From: Mycobacterium sp. IS-3022
Lineage (GTDB): Bacteria > Actinomycetota > Actinomycetes > Mycobacteriales > Mycobacteriaceae
Reading direction: 5' to 3'
Length of the DNA stretch: 64,000 bases
Assembly (NCBI RefSeq): GCF_001500065.1
Contig: NZ_LQIN01000045.1
Location: 211,573-275,572 of the forward strand
Positions within the stretch are counted from its first letter, which is position 1. Each line of letters begins with the position of its first letter. Shown here one piece after another: positions 17,083-24,866 of this stretch. A program made the position numbers and the translations under genes. The notes under the pieces were generated by a model. It was not told the origin of the DNA and did not search any database. It saw only the letters and a program-made list of their open reading frames with translations.

Positions 17083-17784
17083 ATGACCAGCCTCGTCGGC
17101 TATGAACTCAACGACTCGGTCGCGACGATCACCCTCGACGACGGCAAGGTCAACGTGCTCGGTCCGGCCATGCAGACCGCGATCAACGAGGCGCTCGACC
17201 GCGCCGAGAAGGACTCGGCCAAAGCAGTCGTGCTCGCGGGCAACGGGCGGGTGTTCAGCGGCGGCTTCGACCTGACGGTGTTCCAGTCCGGCGACGCGCA
17301 GGCCGCTCACGGCATGCTGGCCGGCGGGTTCGAACTCGCGGTGCGCTGCATGACGTTCCCCGCGCCGGTGGTCATGGCGGCGACGGGCCCGGCGATCGCG
17401 ATGGGTTCGTTCCTCCTGCTTTCCGGCGACCACCGAGTGGGCCAGCCGAAGAGCCGCTGCCAGGCGATCGAGGTGGCGATCGGCATGACGATCCCGATCG
17501 CCGCGCTGGAGATCATGCGGTTCCGGTTGACGCCCCCGGCCTTCCAGCGAGGCGCGGCGCTGGCAGCGACGTTCGCCGGCGAGGAGGCCGTCAACGGCGG
17601 ATGGCTCGACGAGATCGTCGAGGCCGATCGGGTGCTCGCGCGGGCGCAGGAAGTGGCGACCGAGGCGGTGACGACGCTGAACACCGGCGCGCACGTAGCG
17701 ACCAAGCTGAAGGCCCGCGAGCCTGCGCTTGCCGCGATCCGCGCCGGGATCGACGGGCTGGCAACAGAATTCAGCCTCGGCTAG
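17083..17784 (+). CDS. echA3: enoyl-CoA hydratase/isomerase family protein
   Basis: A 233-residue crotonase-fold protein with the CoA-binding and oxyanion-hole patterns (GNGRVFSGGFDL and the later AMGSFLLLSGDHRVG). Family members hydrate or isomerise acyl-CoA thioesters in beta-oxidation. Order next to recBCD and the glyoxalase II-like gene matches echA3 (Rv0632c) of M. tuberculosis. The start is ATG 17083 with an upstream GAAGGAG ribosome-binding site. The TetR gene follows after 9 bases. Confidence 0.85.
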   Translation: MTSLVGYELNDSVATITLDDGKVNVLGPAMQTAINEALDRAEKDSAKAVVLAGNGRVFSGGFDLTVFQSGDAQAAHGMLAGGFELAVRCMTFPAPVVMAATGPAIAMGSFLLLSGDHRVGQPKSRCQAIEVAIGMTIPIAALEIMRFRLTPPAFQRGAALAATFAGEEAVNGGWLDEIVEADRVLARAQEVATEAVTTLNTGAHVATKLKAREPALAAIRAGIDGLATEFSLG

Positions 17785-17793
17785 GCAGTTCCG

Positions 17794-18393
17794 ATGCCGA
17801 GGGCGAAGCAGCGCACGCCCGAACTGAAGGGCCATCTGCTGGAGGTGGCGATCGCGACGCTGTCCGAGGAAGGCATCGCGGGGTTCACCACGCGACGGGT
17901 CGCCGAGCGGGCGGGCACGTCGGTGCCCGCGGTGTACGAACTGTTCTCCGACAAGGCCGGCCTGCTGCGGGCGATGGTCTTCGAGGGGTTCCGGCGGTTG
18001 GGCGACGAACTGGCGACGGTGCCGCTGACCGACGATCCGCTCGCCGACCTCGAACGGCTGGTGCCGGTGTTCCGGCGGTTCTGCCGCGCCTATCCGCGGC
18101 TGGCGCAGCTGATGTTCGCGCGGCCGTTCGCCGAATTGGAGCCCGGGCCCGACGAACTGGCGGCGGGCGCGTCGGTGCGCGAGGCGTTCACCGGCCGGAT
18201 TCAGCGGTGCGTCGACGCGGGGCTGCTGGCCGGCGACGTCGCCGACATCGCCCACGTGCTGCTTGCACTGGCCCAAGGACTGGCGGTGCAGGAGCTCGGG
18301 CGGTGGCTGGGCTCGTCGGCGCCGACGATCGAGCAGCGGTGGCGGCTCGGCGTGCACTCCCTGCTGGCCGGTCTGCGCCCGCCGCCGTCGTGA
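17794..18393 (+). CDS. TetR-family transcriptional regulator
   Basis: A 199-residue regulator with an N-terminal helix-turn-helix (about 11-57: LLEVAIATLSEEGIAGFTTRR, then TSVPAVYELFSDKAGLLRAM) and an all-helical ligand-binding domain. It is 9 bases downstream of echA3 on the same strand, so they probably form an operon and it may control lipid-metabolism genes. Its stop codon lies inside the second copy of the 49-bp palindrome. Confidence 0.85.
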   Translation: MPRAKQRTPELKGHLLEVAIATLSEEGIAGFTTRRVAERAGTSVPAVYELFSDKAGLLRAMVFEGFRRLGDELATVPLTDDPLADLERLVPVFRRFCRAYPRLAQLMFARPFAELEPGPDELAAGASVREAFTGRIQRCVDAGLLAGDVADIAHVLLALAQGLAVQELGRWLGSSAPTIEQRWRLGVHSLLAGLRPPPS

Positions 18394-18440
18394 TTTCGGT
18401 GTAGTTGGTGGCGCTCAGCGCAACCGCCGACACCGAAATC
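18392..18440. repeat. 49-bp palindromic repeat, copy 2 (after the TetR gene)
   Basis: Arms GATTTCGGTGT (18392-18402) and ACACCGAAATC (18430-18440) enclose a partly self-complementary centre. Length and most bases match the copy at 10044-10092; changes cluster in the centre and right arm. It abuts the TetR stop codon, where its hairpin could act as an RNA 3'-end structure. Confidence 0.85.
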
Positions 18441-18470
18441 CCACGTTTTGGGGCGTTTGCCCCATGTGGG
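18440..18470. promoter_or_regulatory. nested palindrome upstream of 18492 gene
   Basis: CCCAC (18440-18444) and GTGGG (18466-18470) enclose GGGGC (18450-18454) and GCCCC (18459-18463). It lies 22 bases before the ATG of the next gene, so it could be an operator or leader hairpin. Confidence 0.35.
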
Positions 18471-18491
18471 CGATCGGCTCGTCGACACACG

Positions 18492-19238
18492 ATGGCAGTC
18501 ATGACCACCACACCCCAGGCCGCAGCTGCCGCCACCAAAACCATGCCCCTGCCCGACGGAGACGACGAACGGGTCGTCGGCTTCGGCGTCATGGGCCTGC
18601 CCTTCGCCGGCGGCCACTACCTCGCCTACCGCGACTTCCCCGAGACGTCGTTCTCCCCCGCCTACAAGTCGGTGTGGCACCGCACGCCCGACGGGGTGTG
18701 GACCTTCTACGCGACCACGCCCGGGCCGCAGAGCTGCTCGCGGTACTTCAGCTCGGCGACGGCGGTCGACCCCATTGTCTGCGGCATCGACGCGCACTGG
18801 CCCACACCATGGTCGCTGGCGATTTCGATTGCGGGAGTGCTGGATTGGCGTGTCGACATCACGACGACCGTCGCGACCCGGCTGATGAGCGCCGTCGGGT
18901 CACGGCTTCCGGCCGCGGCGGCGCGCAACCGCGAAACACTGCGGGTGATGAGCCGCCTCGTCGGGCCCGTGCTCGGCATCGGCAAGGTACGGCTGACCGG
19001 CAGCCTGCCCAACGGCCAGGAGTTCCGCATCGCGCCGAAGCGAGTGTGGGCGGTCGCGGACTCCACGGCCGTCGTGCACGGCGTCGACCTCGGCCCGGTC
19101 GGCCCGCATCCGGTGCAAGGCAACCTCGCCGACTTCCAATTGCCGCAGCGGGGCATCTGCGTGGTCGCACAAGGCCGATTCGAGGCTTTCGACGTCGCAC
19201 GGCATCGCGACGCCGACCGTCTTCACCTTTCCCACTGA
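18492..19238 (+). CDS. conserved hypothetical protein
   Basis: With ATG 18492 the protein has 248 residues (M-A-V-M-T-T-T start); an upstream extension to 18405 would cross the palindromes. No signal peptide or clear membrane segment is seen. A helical hydrophobic part near 110-135 (PWSLAISIAGVLDWRVDI) is flanked by beta-rich stretches (GGHYLAYRDFPETSFSPAYKSVW, RLTGSLPNGQEFRI). It reads like a mycobacterial lipocalin- or beta-barrel-like conserved protein, but I do not recognise a named family. The HD-GYP/LuxR gene follows 16 bases later, which suggests co-transcription. Confidence 0.6.
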   Translation: MAVMTTTPQAAAAATKTMPLPDGDDERVVGFGVMGLPFAGGHYLAYRDFPETSFSPAYKSVWHRTPDGVWTFYATTPGPQSCSRYFSSATAVDPIVCGIDAHWPTPWSLAISIAGVLDWRVDITTTVATRLMSAVGSRLPAAAARNRETLRVMSRLVGPVLGIGKVRLTGSLPNGQEFRIAPKRVWAVADSTAVVHGVDLGPVGPHPVQGNLADFQLPQRGICVVAQGRFEAFDVARHRDADRLHLSH

Positions 19239-19254
19239 ACCGAACGGGCCGACG

Positions 19255-20841
19255 GTGGACAATCGGGCTGTGGCCGGCCGTCGCACCCCGCACGAGCTTC
19301 CGACCCGGGCGGAAGTGCTCGCGGCGCTGTCGGTCGCGATCGACCTGGGTCTGGGACAGCCCGCCGAACACATGCTGCGGGCCGCGCTGATCGCGATGCG
19401 GCTCGCCGATCGGCTGAATCTGTCTGAGCGTCAGCGTGATTGCATCTACTATGCGACGCTGATCATGTGGATCGGCTGCCACGCCGACTCTCACGAGTAC
19501 GCCCGCTGGTTCGGCGATGACATCGCGGTGCGTCGAAGCTCGTATCTCGTCGACTGGTCCGGGTTACCGTACCAACGCTTCCTGCTCACCAACCTCGGTC
19601 GTGGCGAGTCGCTGCTGACCCGGTTGAGGACCGCGGCGACGCTGTATGCCAATGCGCGAGGGCATATCTCGCAGCTGATCCACTCTCACTGCACTTCAGC
19701 CGGGCTGCTCGCCGAACGCATCGGCCTGGCCGCCGACGTGCAGAACGCACTGCGCTACACCTTCGAACGGTTCGACGGCGGCGGCCTGCCGAGCGGCGCA
19801 TCGGGCGACGGCATACCGGTCGAGATGCGAGTGGCCCAGGTGGCCGACATGGTCGAGGTACACCAGCGTGAGTACGGCACCGACGGTGCGGTGGCGATGG
19901 CCCGCAGCAGGCGCGGCGGGCAGTTCGATCCCGCGATCGTCGACGCCTTCGTCGCCGACCCGGCCGGGGTGCTGGCGGTCCCGTCGACCGGAGACGTGTG
20001 GGCGACGGCGTTGCGGTATGCGCCGGACCGCGGCGCCCGGCTCGACGAGCAGTCGCTCGACGAGCTGTTGGTCGCACTCGGTGAGTTCGTCGACCTCAAA
20101 TGCCCATTCACACTGGGGCATTCACGAGCGGTGGCGGAGCTGGCCGCGTCGACCGCCGAGACCCTCGGGCTCGACGAACGTGCGGTCGCGACGACACGGC
20201 GCGCCGGTTACGTGCACGATCTCGGCCGCATCGGGGTGTCGAACCAGATCTGGTCGAAGACAAGCGAGTTGAGCATGGCCGAGTTCGAGCGGATGCGGCT
20301 GCACCCCTATCTGACCGAGCGCATCCTGTCGCAGGTGCCGGCCCTTACCGAGATCGCAACGGTCGCAGCCAATCATCACGAATGTCTCGACGGCTCAGGG
20401 TATCCGCGTGGCGTGGCCGCGCGGCAGCTGAGCATGCCCGACCGGGTGTTGGCGTGCGCGGTGAGTTATCAGAGCGCGCTGGAGCCCCGGCCGTACCGGG
20501 AGGCGCTCGGCCCGGCGGGCGCAGCGCGACGCCTGCGGGAACGAGTGACCAAGGGGCAGTTGGACTCGACCGCCGCCGACGCGGTGCTGCAGGCGTCGGG
20601 GCACGCGTCGGGCAGGCGGCACGCGAGACCGGACGGGCTCACCGCCCGCGAGGTTGAAGTCTTGCGGCTCGTCGCGCAGGGCACAAGCAACAAGGGCATC
20701 GCGGCCAAACTCGTGCTCAGCGAGAAGACGGTGCGCAACCACGTTGAGCACGTGTACGCCAAAATCGGTGTCTCGAACCGGATCGGGGCCAGCATGTATG
20801 CGCTGGAGCACGGGCTGGCAACCAGTCGTGAGTCACCGTGA
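19255..20841 (+). CDS. HD-GYP-type phosphohydrolase with C-terminal LuxR DNA-binding domain
   Basis: A 528-residue protein from GTG 19255. The N-terminal third looks like a degenerate HD-GYP half (RFDGGGLPSG near 175-184). The middle holds an intact HD-GYP-like domain: GHSRAVAELAA, GYVHDLGRIGVSNQIW with the HD pair, and HHECLDGSGYPRG. The C-terminal 65 residues are a LuxR helix-turn-helix (LTAREVEVLRLVAQGTSNKG, KTVRNHVEHVYAKIGVSNR). HD-GYP domains hydrolyse cyclic nucleotides such as c-di-GMP, so this could couple a nucleotide or small-molecule signal to transcription; that is inference. It converges on and overlaps the next gene by 9 bases. Confidence 0.8.
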   Translation: MDNRAVAGRRTPHELPTRAEVLAALSVAIDLGLGQPAEHMLRAALIAMRLADRLNLSERQRDCIYYATLIMWIGCHADSHEYARWFGDDIAVRRSSYLVDWSGLPYQRFLLTNLGRGESLLTRLRTAATLYANARGHISQLIHSHCTSAGLLAERIGLAADVQNALRYTFERFDGGGLPSGASGDGIPVEMRVAQVADMVEVHQREYGTDGAVAMARSRRGGQFDPAIVDAFVADPAGVLAVPSTGDVWATALRYAPDRGARLDEQSLDELLVALGEFVDLKCPFTLGHSRAVAELAASTAETLGLDERAVATTRRAGYVHDLGRIGVSNQIWSKTSELSMAEFERMRLHPYLTERILSQVPALTEIATVAANHHECLDGSGYPRGVAARQLSMPDRVLACAVSYQSALEPRPYREALGPAGAARRLRERVTKGQLDSTAADAVLQASGHASGRRHARPDGLTAREVEVLRLVAQGTSNKGIAAKLVLSEKTVRNHVEHVYAKIGVSNRIGASMYALEHGLATSRESP

Positions 20842-21963
20842 CAGCAACGCAACCGCGCGGCGGTAGTCGTCGTCGGCGTCCAGCGTCAGCACGCCGACGA
20901 CGTCGCCGCCCGCCTCGTACCAGACCGTGAACCCGGTGTGGTGGTCGACGAACCGGGCGTTGTCGTAGTCGACGCCCCAGCCGCGGTACTTGAGCACCGA
21001 AGTGCCGATGGTGCAGGCGAATCCGGGAACGGTGTCCCAGGCGGCCGGGAACCCGGCTGCGGTCAGACCGGCGACATAACCCTGATGCGCGGCGTCGCGC
21101 CAGTGTTCGGCGGGCACGCGCCGGCCGGCGGTGACGTTGTGCGCCAACGCGACGTCGCCGGCGGCGTAGACGTTGCGCGCCGAGGTGTGCATGTGCTCGT
21201 CGACGACGATGCGCCCGTCGAGGGTGTCGAGACCGGCGGCTTCGGCGAGACGGATGTCGGGCCGCACACCGGTGGCGCAGACGACGAGGTCGGCGTCAAC
21301 GGTCTCACCGCTGTCGAGCACCACGCGCGCGTCTTCGATCTCGGCCACCGTGGTCTCACCGGCAAACCGTACACCATTGTCCGACAGGAGTTTTGCGACG
21401 CGTTCGCCGGCTTCGAGCCCGAACCGGCGCTGGAGGGGAACGCGTTCGGCGGCGACGACCATCGTCGCGACACCCACCGCGGCAAGACAGGACGCCGCCT
21501 CACAACCGATCAATCCGCCACCGATGACCACGGCGCAGTCGGCGTACCGGGCGGCCATCTTCAGCGCCACGGCGTCGGCGAACGACCGTAGCGTCAGCGC
21601 GGATTCGATACCGGGGATCGCGGGCCGCACCGCGACGGATCCGGAGGCCAGCACGAGATGCCAGTAGGGATAACGCTGGCCGCCCGCGGTCACGACCTGC
21701 TGGCGCGACAGGTCGATGGACTCGACGGTAATACCGCGGATCAGGTCGACGGCGTTGCGCTCGAACCAGCCCTCGCTGTGCAGGGCGAGTTTGGTGTCGC
21801 GGCCACAGAGGAAGTCCTTGCTCAACGGCGGCTTGGCGTACGGCAGCGCGGGATCGGTGGTCAGAATGCGCACCGGAATCCCGGGGTGCTTGCTGCGGAA
21901 CGTCTCCGCGGCGCTCACCCCGGCCGGACCGCTGCCGATAGCGACGAACCCTGCTGCGACCAC
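20833..21963 (-). CDS. FAD-dependent pyridine-nucleotide oxidoreductase (ferredoxin reductase-like)
   Basis: A 376-residue protein from GTG 21963. The first dinucleotide-binding motif GSGPAGVSAAE is near the N-terminus and a second, GGGLIGCEAA, follows near 150. The FAD-binding end motif is NVYAAGDVA. The arrangement is that of rubredoxin/ferredoxin reductases and NADH-dependent FAD oxidoreductases, which pass electrons from NAD(P)H to a small iron-sulphur partner. No partner gene is adjacent, so the acceptor is unknown. Confidence 0.82.
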   Translation of the reverse strand: MVAAGFVAIGSGPAGVSAAETFRSKHPGIPVRILTTDPALPYAKPPLSKDFLCGRDTKLALHSEGWFERNAVDLIRGITVESIDLSRQQVVTAGGQRYPYWHLVLASGSVAVRPAIPGIESALTLRSFADAVALKMAARYADCAVVIGGGLIGCEAASCLAAVGVATMVVAAERVPLQRRFGLEAGERVAKLLSDNGVRFAGETTVAEIEDARVVLDSGETVDADLVVCATGVRPDIRLAEAAGLDTLDGRIVVDEHMHTSARNVYAAGDVALAHNVTAGRRVPAEHWRDAAHQGYVAGLTAAGFPAAWDTVPGFACTIGTSVLKYRGWGVDYDNARFVDHHTGFTVWYEAGGDVVGVLTLDADDDYRRAVALLSR

Positions 21964-22026
21964 TCTTCCTGGGTACCAACTTCGGTGCCCGGATAACCGT
22001 GGTGTCAGGGATTCGTCACAGTTGGC

Positions 22027-22301
22027 GGCTAGGCGGCGCTAGTGTCCTGAGTCGTTACTTCGTCGTCAGTGAGAATTCGAGGTACGCGCGTTCGGTGTGG
22101 TCCTTCTCGGCTTCCTATGCTCGAGATTGCACACACGGCTGTGGTCGTCTTCTCAGATCAGCACAACCCTGGATGCAATCTCGGTGCTAGGACCATTTCG
22201 CATACCAGCACCCCCGGCCACGTGCGTGCGTACAAGCAGCCCAAATTCTGCTCCCGAACTAATGACTCACGACACTAGTCTCGGGGCTAGGCAGCGCTAG
22301 T
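22027..22301. mobile_element. MITE-like dispersed repeat, copy A
   Basis: A ~230-bp non-coding element (about 22039-22278) bounded by imperfect inverted ends CTAGTGTCCTGAGTCGTTA and TAATGACTCACGACACTAG (17 of 19 complementary). Inside is a 62-bp hairpin with perfect 10-base arms CGAGATTGCA (22122-22131) and TGCAATCTCG (22174-22183). A 17-bp direct repeat, GGCTAGGCGGCGCTAGT / GGCTAGGCAGCGCTAGT, flanks it (22027-22043, 22285-22301). The same element in reverse orientation is at 52327-52562 with ~115 central bases identical. No protein could be supported; the weak reading frame across it is conserved only because the DNA is. Confidence 0.75.
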
Positions 22302-22306
22302 CGGTG

Positions 22307-22675
22307 CTAATCGCTGATGCCCCAGACGAGGCAGAACGTGTGTCCGGCGGGATCGCGGAAGACCCGGAACTTCGCGTCCTCCGCGGCGTCTGGCACCCGC
22401 GTCGCGCCGAGGTCGAGGGCGTCGCGCTCAGCGGCGTCGGGGTCGTCGACTTGGATGTCGAGGTGGAACTGCTGCGAGCCCCGCGGGTCGGGAAAACGCG
22501 GCGGCTCATGCTCTGGTGAGTACTGAAACGCCAGTCGTCGTCCCTGGGGGTCGGTGAGCACGACCCAGGTGTCGTCATCCTTGTGGACCTCGCCACCGAG
22601 CACGCCCGCGTAGAAGGTGGCCAGAGCCATCGGATCCCGGCAGTCGATGACCGTCGATCGCAGCTTTCCGAGCAT
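22307..22675 (-). CDS. VOC-family (glyoxalase/bleomycin-resistance-fold) protein
   Basis: Starting at ATG 22675 gives 122 residues (MLGKLRSTVIDCRDP...), the normal length for a single VOC unit: two beta-alpha-beta-beta-beta modules, with LATFYAGVLGGEV, LAFQYSPEH, QFHLDIQVDD and FRVFRDPAGHTFCLV. A longer frame reaches 23314 but lies opposite the DUF3060 gene. Family members bind metals for isomerase or dioxygenase chemistry, or bind drugs; the role here is open. Confidence 0.78.
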   Translation of the reverse strand: MLGKLRSTVIDCRDPMALATFYAGVLGGEVHKDDDTWVVLTDPQGRRLAFQYSPEHEPPRFPDPRGSQQFHLDIQVDDPDAAERDALDLGATRVPDAAEDAKFRVFRDPAGHTFCLVWGISD

Positions 22676-22732
22676 GACGGCCGGGTTGCCGGTATTCCGG
22701 CGGCGTAAACGGCCGTGTGGCACCATCTGCGC

Positions 22733-23467
22733 ATGAAACCCGAGGACGACCCGGAGGCCCGGATCAGGCAGCTGGAGCAACCGCTGGCCGACTACGGCGC
22801 AGTCGAACTGGGCACGTCGCAGCCGACGGTGAACGACCACCCGACATCGGCCCTGCCGCCACCGGTCTACGGTCCGCCGTACCCGCCTCCATATGAACAG
22901 CAGTCGCCCTACAGCGCGCCGCCGTTCGGCGTCTCTTTCCCGCCGGGGCCGACGAAAAGCGGTGCGCCGTACGGGCTGATCTTCGGGCTGATCGGAGTGG
23001 TCGTGGTGCTCATCGTCGGCGGAATCGGCGTGTTCGTGTGGTCGATGTCGTCGACGCCCGACCGGATCAGCACCCGGCCCGGATTCCCCGACGCGACCGG
23101 TGACGGCGGTCCGCGCGGCGGCAGCGTGACGATCGGGCCGTCCCGCACCGCGCCGACCCTTCTGCCGCCGGGGGTTCCGGACGACCAGGTGGCCGTCGCG
23201 CCGGCCGGTGGACAGTACAGCGTCTCCGGGGTCGAGAAGATCGAGACCATCGAGTGCAACGGCAGCAACATCAGCGTGAGCGGTGTCGACAACACCGTGA
23301 CCTTGCTCGGCCATTGTCAGAGCGTCACCGTGTCCGGCGTCGAAAACCAGGTGGTTCTCGACAGCGCAGACAGAATCGACGCCTCAGGTTTCGACAACCA
23401 GGTGATCTACCACTCGGGCGATCCGGAGATCGACGCCACCTCCAGGAACAGCGTCACACAGGGCTAG
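22733..23467 (+). CDS. membrane protein with DUF3060 domain
   Basis: ATG 22733 gives 244 residues; a GTG start at 22715 is possible. An acidic N-terminus (MKPEDDPEARIRQLEQPLAD) leads to a Pro/Tyr-rich linker (~40-75), one membrane segment near 84-103 (LIFGLIGVVVVLIVGGIGVF) and a C-terminal DUF3060 beta-helix-like domain made of repeats such as VSGVEKIE, VSGVDNTV, VSGVENQV and ASGFDNQV. DUF3060 proteins are exported or membrane-anchored and uncharacterised. Its 3' end overlaps the dehalogenase gene by 4 bases, convergently. Confidence 0.78.
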   Translation: MKPEDDPEARIRQLEQPLADYGAVELGTSQPTVNDHPTSALPPPVYGPPYPPPYEQQSPYSAPPFGVSFPPGPTKSGAPYGLIFGLIGVVVVLIVGGIGVFVWSMSSTPDRISTRPGFPDATGDGGPRGGSVTIGPSRTAPTLLPPGVPDDQVAVAPAGGQYSVSGVEKIETIECNGSNISVSGVDNTVTLLGHCQSVTVSGVENQVVLDSADRIDASGFDNQVIYHSGDPEIDATSRNSVTQG

Positions 23468-24360
23468 GTGCGCCACTGCAGGACGCGCTCGGCCAGCTCC
23501 GGGCCGCAATCCTCCTGCACGAAATGGCTGCCGTTGATGCGGGCATGCGGTTGACCGGCGGCGCCGGGCACGTGCTCGAGGAGCGGGCGGTCGGCGCGGC
23601 CGAGGATCGGGTCCTTGGCGCCGAAGACGCACAGAAACGGTTTCTCCCAGCGGCCCAAGGCATCCCATGCGGCGCGGTTGGCCGGCAGCGCCGGATCGTC
23701 GGGTGACGTCGGCACCAGAGCGGGAAACGCCCGTGCGCCTGCCTGAAAACTCTTGTCGGGGAACGGTGCATCGTATCCGGCCCGAACTCGCGCGGGCACG
23801 TCGGTGACGGTGCCGAACGCGACGATGCGTCCGGCCGGGAACACCGGCGTGTAGCGTGCGAAGGCCCGCCAAAGGCGGAACGGCAGATTCGCCGACGTCT
23901 GCCCGGCGGGCAGGAAGCCGTTGGCCACGACGATGCGCCCCACGCGCGCACCCTGTTCGGCGGCGATGCGCAGCCCGATCAACGAGCCCCAGTCCTGCAC
24001 GAAGATCGTGGTGTCGCTCAGGTCGAGCGCCTCAAACCACGACGTCACCCACTCGACGTGACGTAGGTAGGTGTAATCCTCGATGCGGCCGGGCTTGTCG
24101 GAACGCCCGAAGCCGATCAGATCGGGTGCGAGGACCCGGCAGCCACCGGCGGCCAGTGGCGGAATCATCGTGCGGTACAGGTAACTCCACGTCGGCTCGC
24201 CGTGCAGCAGGACGACGGGCGGGCCGTCGCGTGGCCCCTCGTCGACGTAGTGCATTCGTAGCGGCCCGGTATCGCCCGCGGTGACGTCGACGTAGTGCGG
24301 CGCGAACGGATAGCCCGCGAGGTTGCCGAAGCGATCGTCGGGCGTGCGCAGAACGTCCAT
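23464..24360 (-). CDS. dhmA: haloalkane dehalogenase (HLD-I type)
   Basis: ATG 24360 gives 298 residues (MDVLRTPDDRFGNLAGYPF), near-identical in pattern to Rv2296 of M. tuberculosis. It is an alpha/beta hydrolase with the oxyanion segment HGEPTWSYLYR, nucleophile Asp123 followed by Trp124 (QDWGS), acid Asp250 (GAKDPILG) and His279 (GSHFVQED). These enzymes hydrolyse carbon-halogen bonds; natural substrates in mycobacteria are unknown. An upstream extension to 24465 is unlikely because family proteins begin at MDVLRTP. Confidence 0.88.
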   Translation of the reverse strand: MDVLRTPDDRFGNLAGYPFAPHYVDVTAGDTGPLRMHYVDEGPRDGPPVVLLHGEPTWSYLYRTMIPPLAAGGCRVLAPDLIGFGRSDKPGRIEDYTYLRHVEWVTSWFEALDLSDTTIFVQDWGSLIGLRIAAEQGARVGRIVVANGFLPAGQTSANLPFRLWRAFARYTPVFPAGRIVAFGTVTDVPARVRAGYDAPFPDKSFQAGARAFPALVPTSPDDPALPANRAAWDALGRWEKPFLCVFGAKDPILGRADRPLLEHVPGAAGQPHARINGSHFVQEDCGPELAERVLQWRT

Positions 24361-24550
24361 GGTGTGCTCCTGTCCGCCGTCTGCAGCGTAGAACGACCGG
24401 AGTCGCCGCTTCCCCCGATCGGTGGACATGCGATTCATCCGGTTCACCCTCCGGTCGGCCGACATACATCGCCGTCGCGGCGCAGCAGTCTTGAGTCATC
24501 GCCGGAACACACCGGCACAGAACGAAACAAGACTCACCGAGGAGAACGAC

Positions 24551-24793
24551 ATGAACACCAACACCACCCGCCGCATCGCCCGCTTCTTCGCTTTGCCGAT
24601 CGTCTCGGCCGGAATTCTCGCCGGGGCCCTGGGGATGGCCGGCACCGCCAGTGCCGGCACCTACACGCCGGACAACACGCCGCGGCCGGGCATCGTCGCG
24701 ACGCCGAAGACGTTCGCGCAGCCGACCCCTGGGGCTCGCCACAACCACGGCCTCCCCCACCTGCAGCGGGTCCAGCCGAACTACCATCCCTGA
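24551..24793 (+). CDS. small secreted protein
   Basis: ATG 24551 gives 80 residues with ribosome-binding site GAGGAG 8 bases upstream. A Sec signal peptide (charged MNTNTTRRIARFF, hydrophobic LPIVSAGILAGALGMAG, cleavage after TASA) leaves a ~44-residue mature peptide rich in Pro, Thr, His and Gln. Similar short exported proteins are common in mycobacteria and have no known function. It is transcribed away from the dehalogenase. Confidence 0.72.
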   Translation: MNTNTTRRIARFFALPIVSAGILAGALGMAGTASAGTYTPDNTPRPGIVATPKTFAQPTPGARHNHGLPHLQRVQPNYHP

Positions 24794-24814
24794 TCAGCAC
24801 AGACATTCCTCCAC

Positions 24815-24852
24815 AGGGGCCCTCCCGGGCGGCGTATCCCGGGAGGGCCCCT
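24815..24852. terminator. bidirectional stem-loop terminator
   Basis: A 15-bp perfect stem (AGGGGCCCTCCCGGG at 24815-24829, CCCGGGAGGGCCCCT at 24838-24852) with an 8-base loop lies between the end of the small secreted protein (+) and the end of the rhodanese gene (-). It lacks a long T run, as is usual in mycobacteria, but its place fits terminating both genes. Confidence 0.75.
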
Positions 24853-24866
24853 CCTTGTCTGCTCGA

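Noticed and set aside
22097..22300. Small reading frame conserved between both copies of the repeat (LPMLEIAHTAVVVF...)
   Set aside because: The DNA is identical in both copies, so frame conservation is no evidence of coding; the sequence is self-complementary and has no ribosome-binding site.
22307..23314. 335-codon extension of the VOC gene
   Set aside because: The extension is antisense to the DUF3060 gene; a 122-residue protein from 22675 is the normal length.
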